A DNA stretch of 6,060 bases from CADEED01 sp044871085 (GTDB taxonomy: Bacteria > Pseudomonadota > Gammaproteobacteria > Steroidobacterales > Steroidobacteraceae): the NCBI GenBank assembly GCA_044871085.1, contig JBIOZI010000245.1, positions 1 through 6,060 of the forward strand. Direction: 5' to 3'. A program made the position numbers and the translations under genes. Shown here piece by piece: positions 5,115-6,060 of the stretch. Below the pieces are notes generated by a model that worked only from the letters and a program-made list of their open reading frames with translations, had not been told where the DNA came from and made no database searches. The stretch's first letter is position 1. The number at the start of each line of letters is the position of its first letter.

Positions 5115-5990
5115 ATGCAGACGGTCACGACCATCGCGCAGGTGCGCGCGCAGGTGGCGCGCTGGCACGCGGCGGGCGAGCGCGTGGTGTTCGTGCCGAC
5201 GATGGGCAACCTGCACGCGGGCCACGTCAGTCTCGTCGAGGCCGCACGCACGCACGGCAAGCGCTTCGTCGCCAGCATCTTCGTCAACCCGATGCAATTC
5301 GGTCCCAACGAGGACTTCGCGCACTATCCACGCACGCCGGGGGAGGACGCGACCATGCTCGAGCGGGCGGGCTGCGATCTCATGTTCATGCCCGAGGTGG
5401 GCGAGATCTATCCGAACGGCGCCGACCACGCGACGCGCATCACCGTACCCGGCATCTCGGACATTCTCTGCGGCGAGTTCCGGCCCGGGCACTTCGAGGG
5501 CGTGGCCACCGTGGTAGCCAAACTGTTCCACATCGTCGACCCGGACGTCGCGATCTTCGGCGAGAAGGATTTCCAGCAGCTCACCGTCATCCGGCGCATG
5601 GTCGCGGACCTGTGCCTGCGCGTGGAGATCGTCGGAGCGCCCACGGTGCGCGAGCCCGATGGCCTGGCGATGAGCTCGCGCAACCAGTACCTCGACCAGG
5701 CGCAGCGCAGGCTCGCGCCCACTATCTACCGACAGCTCGAGCAGGCGGTCGCGGCGCTCAAGGCCGGCGTGCGCGACTTCGCGCAGATCGAAACCGCGGG
5801 CATCGCGGCACTCAATGGCGCGGGCTTCCGCACCGACTACTTCAACGTGCGCGACGCGAGGACGCTGGCGCCGGCGCGTCGCGACACGAAAGACTTCGTG
5901 GTGCTCACGGCGGCGCGGCTCGGCAAGGCGCGGCTCATCGACAACCTGCAGTGCCGCGGCCCGGGGTTATTCCACAAGCAGCCGACCTGA
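5115..5990 (+). CDS. panC: Pantothenate synthetase (pantoate-beta-alanine ligase)
   Basis: PanC joins pantoate and beta-alanine with ATP through a pantoyl-adenylate, the last step of pantothenate synthesis; it is cytoplasmic. The 291-residue form has VFVPTMGNLHAGH (25-37) with the HIGH-like HAGH, SIFVNPMQF (54-62), YPRT (71-74), EIYPNG (97-102), RPGHFEGVATVVAKLF (123-138), FGEKDFQQL (148-156) and the KMSKS-like MSSRNQYL (186-193). RLIDN near the C-terminus is also typical. I chose the ATG at 5115 because MQTVTTIAQVRAQV aligns with the first residues of E. coli PanC and AAGGA lies 7 bases upstream. Starts at 5073 (overlapping panB by 8 bases, with AAGGAG upstream) and 5100 would add 14 or 5 residues. 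Length is close to the usual 280-290. panD, needed for beta-alanine, is not in the window. Confidence 0.97.
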   Translation: MQTVTTIAQVRAQVARWHAAGERVVFVPTMGNLHAGHVSLVEAARTHGKRFVASIFVNPMQFGPNEDFAHYPRTPGEDATMLERAGCDLMFMPEVGEIYPNGADHATRITVPGISDILCGEFRPGHFEGVATVVAKLFHIVDPDVAIFGEKDFQQLTVIRRMVADLCLRVEIVGAPTVREPDGLAMSSRNQYLDQAQRRLAPTIYRQLEQAVAALKAGVRDFAQIETAGIAALNGAGFRTDYFNVRDARTLAPARRDTKDFVVLTAARLGKARLIDNLQCRGPGLFHKQPT

Positions 5991-5996
5991 CATTTT

Positions 5997-6022
5997 TGTT
6001 GGGGGAAGAACGGCCCCCAACA
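5997..6022 (+). other. Perfect 9-bp hairpin after panC, possible 3'-end or termination element
   Basis: TGTTGGGGG (5997-6005) and CCCCCAACA (6014-6022) are perfectly complementary around the 8-base loop AAGAACGG. The stem begins 6 bases after the panC stop. Five T residues (5993-5997) precede it and no T-run follows it on either strand, so it is not a standard intrinsic terminator. It could end transcription with help, protect the 3' end from exonucleases, or be a leader structure for whatever follows. Confidence 0.55.
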
Positions 6023-6060
6023 GCGGCGGGTCGGGCGTACTCAGGCAGCGCGTAGCGTGT

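Noticed and set aside
6041..6060. Possible end of a convergent minus-strand gene (last codons reading TLRAA then TGA at 6043-6041)
   Set aside because: Only five codons are visible, which is too little to support a gene. If real, the 5997-6022 hairpin would lie between two convergent genes.

Overview
This window looks like a chromosomal segment of a GC-rich gammaproteobacterium. The main evidence is the gene order pcnB-folK-(deoxynucleoside kinase)-panB-panC. PcnB also aligns closely with the E. coli enzyme, as far as I can recall its sequence. A lineage such as Steroidobacterales, Nevskiales or a relative of the Xanthomonadales would fit, but that placement is inference. Codon choice is strongly GC-biased throughout, and nothing in the window looks like a recent insertion, phage or transposon.

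Left part (1-853): the window opens inside the N-terminal end of a probable polysaccharide flippase on the minus strand, which runs off the left edge. A gap of about 190 bases separates it from a divergent plus-strand gene for a small hot-dog thioesterase of the FlK type.

Middle part (892-1362): a small exported YHYH-type protein and a tRNA-Glu with anticodon CTC both lie on the minus strand, only 14 bases apart. The tRNA has a recognisable sigma70-type promoter (TATACT with a weak -35), and no separate promoter is visible for the small protein, so the two may share a transcript. The promoter points away from pcnB and sits only about 17 bases before the pcnB start.

Right part (1363-5990): five plus-strand genes are tightly packed. 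They are pcnB (poly(A) polymerase), folK (HPPK, folate synthesis), a deoxynucleoside kinase, panB and panC (two steps of pantothenate synthesis). The pcnB/folK and folK/kinase junctions are 4-base stop/start overlaps (ATGA, GTGA), which implies translational coupling. panB follows after 66 bases with a strong Shine-Dalgarno and a TTG start. panC follows panB closely. The operon thus combines RNA decay, folate, nucleotide salvage and coenzyme A precursor functions. A perfect 9-bp hairpin lies 6 bases after the panC stop.

Most genes are ordinary housekeeping genes. The points most worth a second look are a roughly 65-residue acidic-then-basic insertion inside the catalytic domain of PcnB, the tRNA-Glu/YHYH-protein arrangement, the obligatory non-AUG start of pcnB, a substituted active-site position in the FlK-like thioesterase, and the hairpin without a U-tract after panC. 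I found no convincing new multi-gene system.
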